64,000 nt of DNA from Pseudisothecium myosuroides. Its lineage: Eukaryota > Streptophyta > Bryopsida > Hypnales > Lembophyllaceae. The translations under genes and the position numbers were made by a program. Under the pieces are notes generated by a model. That model was not told the origin of the DNA and did no database searches. It was given only the letters and a program-made list of their open reading frames with translations. Shown here piece by piece: positions 60,315 to 64,000 of the stretch. Location of the stretch: the NCBI GenBank assembly GCA_951799445.1, contig OX637295.1, positions 17,608,001-17,672,000 on the forward strand, written 5' to 3'. Within the stretch, counting starts at the first letter, position 1, and each line of letters begins with the position of its first letter.

Positions 60315-61235
60315 CCCCTAAAGGACCAAGCCATTTTCAGGCTCCAAAACCACTGAAAACTGCCATTTCTGCTGCGATCACTCCCTAAACCAAAAAAAGC
60401 TTTTTTTTTACAATCTAACCGTAGGATCTTGAACTTCACTTGTCTCATATTATGTGGTAAAAATTTCAAGACATTTGACCGTTCCGATTGGAAGATATTA
60501 GCATTCAAAGTTGGAAAAAAAAGTTTTTTTGAACTGTTTCCTGCAATTTCAGATGACTTTGACGGCCATTTGTGGATTTTTTTTGCACTACACAACAAAA
60601 AGTTGTAATTTTTTATGTTGAACATTTGAGTTGAGAGTCGGGAAAAAAAATTTCAGAATGTCAAACCTTGATTTTCACATATTAAAAAATTGATAAATAG
60701 AAGTAGGTCCAAAATTGAACAAAACACTAAATTGTTAATAGCTCTTAGGTGGAATCAAAACAACATAATCCCAATGGTGGGATTGTTCTTGTAAACAAAC
60801 TTGACCTTGTCAAAAAAAAAAAATTGAAAAAAATTGAAAATTGCATTCAAAAATGAATTCTATAAGTTAGTTTTTTTGAAGATGCTTAAATTGCCCGAAA
60901 AACAAGATTGTCCATAACTTTCTCATTATTAGTCCAAATAGAATGAATCAAAGCTTCAGATGTAGACAAAAACATGATCTTTGAGGAAAAAAAATAAAAA
61001 AAATAAAAAACTTTTTTTTGTGTTTTTTTTTTCTGCCCGACGAACTGCTTTTTTGCTTTAGGATGGCATAACTTTTGCTCCCGGGCACCGATTGAAAAAA
61101 AAATTATATTTTTAGAGAGCTATTGTGATTCCCTATCTTCAAAAAAAGTTTCAAAAAATCAGATCAAAATTTGAGGTCACACGGGCCTGCCCGAAATCCC
61201 AAGTGTCCCCCGAGGGGACTTTGGTCCTTTAGGGG
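60315..61235. mobile_element. TTAA-family element l, 921 bp, best-preserved copy
   Basis: Exact TTAA at 60311-60314 and 61236-61239. Termini CCCCTAAAGGACCAAG and complement of CCCCTAAAGGACCAAAG give a 15-bp perfect inverted repeat. A gtcccccgaggggac palindrome lies just inside the right end. Interior modules: gtaggatcttgaacttcact, attggaagatattagcattc, ttgtccataactttctcatt, gaatcaaagcttcagatgta, and ggatggcataacttttgctc. No protein-coding frame. Confidence 0.92.
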
Positions 61236-61329
61236 TTAAAGAACCTATTTTAAACTTTTTATGCTTTTAAATATAGGTTATAATTTTTTGAGGGCCCACT
61301 ATCTTCTGCTTTGAGGTGATAATGCCCGG

Positions 61330-61535
61330 GATAATGCCACTGAACTTGTTCTGTACAAATCCTTTTGTTGAGGGCTTTTTGATGAAACCAAGTATGAATC
61401 CATCAACCTATTAGTCATGGAGATCTCATTTGCCATTACAAATAAACAAAGCATAACAAACCAAGCAATTTCAATATATGTTGTTTTAAATCTATATACA
61501 TTAAATTAGGTTGCTTGTTAAATTTTGGAAATTTC
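61330..61535. repeat. Single diverged R1-type unit next to R5
   Basis: Contains a gagggcttt..accaag segment, agatctcat and the aacaaaccaagc run of the R1 family. In R5 copy 1 no such unit is present at the same place, and in R5 copy 2 there are four. Confidence 0.55.
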
Positions 61536-61952
61536 AAGCTTATATTAGATATAAATAAGGAACATCTTATATAATTAGAACTGGAAGTTACTAGGATGTT
61601 TACTTAGATTTAAGAAGTGTAGGTCATTGATGAAACATTGTTTTTTTTGTTTTTTCTTTCAACAAAGATATACTTCACGCTAATTCTAGGTACATTCTTC
61701 ACTCTAACTCCAACACCACTGGAGTTCTTTTTGCTTCTTGGAGTAGGATTTTCAACAAGTAGATTCTTCTCGTTAGCTTAAGGAAATAATTAAACTTTTG
61801 TATTTTATATTGTGTGTAGAATCTTTAACAATTGCATTTCTTTACATCAATTCAAGAAAATGACTAGGGTTTTATTTTTAGTATACAAAATTTTGACAAT
61901 TGCACTCTTTCACACCAGTCTGGATTGGATGTTTTTACCTTTCAATAAACAA

Positions 61953-63489
61953 CAACGCTAGTTTGTGAGCCTAAAAGCGTGAGCTTGAGAGCAGTGAGCG
62001 TACGTTTTGTGAACCCAGAGCATTGACAAAAAAACACTTGAAATTTTAGAAGTCAACAGAGTAAATAGTGGAGAAATTCCAAAATTTTATTTTTAAGCCC
62101 TATGACCGTGGACCTATGACGTGGACCTATGACCATAGGAACTTGTTAGCACGCCCACTGTACTTGGCTTGGTCCTCAGGGGGGGGACAATTTTAACCAC
62201 CTCGAGCCCCAGAAGGGATCTCTTAGTACCAAGAGGGGTTTCTTGGGATGACAAAGTTGCGTAAAAAAAATTGAAAAATAATAATAATAATAATAATTTT
62301 ATTTTTTTTCCTGTTTTTTTTTTTAAAGTCCCAAACCGCAAACTTTGGAAGGGGTCTCTTGCTACCGAGAGGGGCTTCTCGGGGTTACAAAGTTGGGAAA
62401 AAAAAATTTGAAAAAATAAATAAATTATTATTATTATTATTTTTTTTTAAAAGTTTTTTTTTGCAACTTTGTGACTTTAGAAGGGGTCTTTCGGTACTGA
62501 GAGAGGTTTCCCGGGGTTACAAAGTTGCAAAAAAAAAATTCAAAAAAAAAGAAAAAATTTATTATTATTATTTTATTTTATTTTGAAAGTTCCAAACTCT
62601 AGACCCTAGGAGGCGTCTCTCGGTACCGAGAGGGGTTTCTTGGGATCACAAAGTTGCGGAAAAAAATTGAAAAAAGAAAAATATCTTTTTTTTTGCAGAG
62701 TTCCAAACCCCTAACTCTAAAAGGGGTCTCTCGGTACCGAGAGGGGTTTCTTGGGATCACAAAGTTGCGGAAAAAAATTGAAAAAAGAAAAATATCTTTT
62801 TTTTTGCAGAGTTCCAAACCCCTAACTCTAAAAGGGGTCTCTCGGTACCGAGAGGGGTTTCTCAGGGTCACAAAGTCGTGAATTTTTTTGAAAAAATAGA
62901 AAACTAAAAACTAAATAAACAAATTGAGAGTCTCAAACTCCAAACCCCAAAAGGTCTCTCAGTAATGAGAAGGGTTTCTTAGGGTGATGAAGTTGGCAAA
63001 TTTTTTTTAAAAATTAAAAAAAATTAAAAAAAATAAAAAATAAAAAATAAATAGTTTTGAGAGTCCTTATTTCCAAAATCCTCAAGGGGCTTTTGGAGGG
63101 TGATGAAATCGCAACAAAAGGGAAAAAAAATGAATTTTTATTTATTATTTATTTTTAAGTCCCAACCTCCATTCCTCCCAAGGGTCTTCTTTGTGATGAG
63201 AAGGGTCTTTGACTCTCTAGGGGTGATGGAGTCACCACTAAGAATTAAAAAAATAAAAAACGGATAGGGTATATAGATAAGGTGTTTGGAGAACATTTGG
63301 AGTGTCTCAATTTTATTTCAAGTCAACTGACATATTTTTTTAAGTTCACTAATTGTAAAGATCCTCAATTCTTAAACCACGTCATAGGTCTACACCTTGA
63401 AAATCACAAAAATTGTGCCAAAAATTGAAGGCTCACAGGCTCTCGGGCTCTTGGGCTCACGCTCCAAAGCTCACAAAATAGCACTCATG
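61953..63489. mobile_element. Mutator-like element carrying a satellite array, 1537 bp
   Basis: A 12-bp direct repeat TTCAATAAACAA lies at 61941-61952 and 63490-63501. The ends are long inverted repeats: gctagtttgtgagcc..aagcgtgagc on the left pairs with gctcacgctccaaagctcac..aaaatagc on the right over about 45 bp. A subterminal pair acctatgacgtgg / ccacgtcataggt is also present. The two other R5 copies lack the insert (about 37743 and 51797). The interior is mostly a tandem array. No transposase. Confidence 0.8.
62150..63240. repeat. Tandem repeat with TCTCGGTACCGAGAGG palindrome
   Basis: About eight degenerate units of 110-130 bp. Each has a palindromic core around TCTCGGTACCGAGAGG, then ggtttcttgggatcacaaag, an A-rich spacer and a ttccaaacccc stretch. 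Two neighbouring units with cores at 62620 and 62731 are almost identical (period 111 bp), with a third core at 62842. Outer units are diverged. Frames across the array on both strands are repeats, not genes. Confidence 0.85.
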
Positions 63490-64000
63490 TTCAATAAACA
63501 AGACATTTCAATTATTACCAAAGGTTGCTAGATAGTTATCATATGAATGCCAAATAACTTCTACAATTGATTTCTAAAAGATTTTCATCCAACAAATTAT
63601 TAGAGCCAATCAAATCAAGTTTTTTTCCCCCCCCTTTAAATAAGATTTTATTTAAACACTCTTCGCTTTGTTCAAGGATGTGACTTACTCTTATCTCCTT
63701 TGAACAAACAACCACACAATTATTTTACAATTCTATTTTACAATTCTTAGATAACTCTCACACCACTCTTCATACAATGTACTTTTTTTTGTTGACAATT
63801 TGGATTGAATTTTAAGGATAATTTGAATTCACAACAAATCACATCAAAATAGGAAAAACATTAGGAGGTTTTGTATCTCCAATTATTGTAAGATTAGTTT
63901 GATTTGTTGCAAGATTAATTTGTGCCTCCAATTGGTTCAAAAATTCAATCATTTTTTATGGAATACCTATCACCAAGGCAACATCCTTCCAAGATTAACT

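Larger units (their letters stand above)
61536..64000. repeat. Repeat R5, copy 3 (runs off the window)
   Basis: Matches R5 copy 1 from ttagatataaataagg to the caccaaggcaacatccttcc end near 64000. It is interrupted by the Mutator-like element 61953-63489. The uninserted TTAA equivalent to element m lies at 63652-63655. Confidence 0.8.

Noticed and set aside
62114..62881. Frames on both strands, and a CRISPR-like look of the regular repeats
   Set aside because: The array is a degenerate tandem satellite inside a transposon in a plant genome. Spacers are not unique, and the frames repeat with the unit.

Overview
This is nuclear DNA from a land plant. It holds three intron-containing genes with canonical GT..AG introns: the shikimate-pathway enzyme EPSP synthase with a plastid transit peptide, an auxin receptor of the TIR1/AFB F-box family, and a conserved gene I cannot name. 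The genes sit in a very AT-rich background full of transposon relics. No bacterial, organellar or viral replicon features are visible. The receptor carries an Arg where TIR1 has His78 (as the AFB4/5 clade does) but keeps TIR1-like residues elsewhere, and the repeats are dense. A non-flowering plant is possible, but I cannot prove the lineage.

Layout. 1-10.2 kb: repeats only. These include a near-perfect 150-bp hairpin, a degenerate Lys/Glu-rich ORF fragment, a duplicated block (about 1.5-2.5 kb and 4.4-6.4 kb), an 8-bp-TSD DNA transposon, a CACTA-like MITE, TTAA-flanked elements and two more foldback elements. 10.9-15.0 kb (+): conserved gene of unknown function with about 15 exons. 15-17.8 kb: a diverged repeat pair and a minisatellite. 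17.9-23.2 kb (-): EPSPS, 8 exons, 532 aa. 23.8-32.4 kb: repeats, two long inverted repeats and more TTAA elements. 32.4-35.3 kb (-): auxin receptor, 3 exons, 570 aa, with a four-copy tandem repeat directly upstream of its start. 37-43.9 kb: repeat-derived sequence. 44.0-47.4 kb: a 5'-truncated, inactivated LINE with a 13-bp target-site duplication, split by a MITE. 48.2-64 kb: a dense nest of TTAA elements, mariner-like and Mutator-like elements, and an R1/R5/R7 repeat complex.

The most striking content is a family of at least 14 TTAA-flanked elements. Most have CCCCTAAAGG-type inverted termini. They come as a roughly 0.9-kb type, shorter types of 0.22-0.54 kb, and truncated copies. They look like non-autonomous piggyBac-type elements, a superfamily I know as seldom described in land plants. 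Because host repeats occur here in several copies, several insertions can be compared with an uninserted paralogue inside the same window. That gives direct evidence for TTAA (three cases), TA (one case) and longer (two cases) target sites. I see no autonomous transposase and no new defence or metabolic system.
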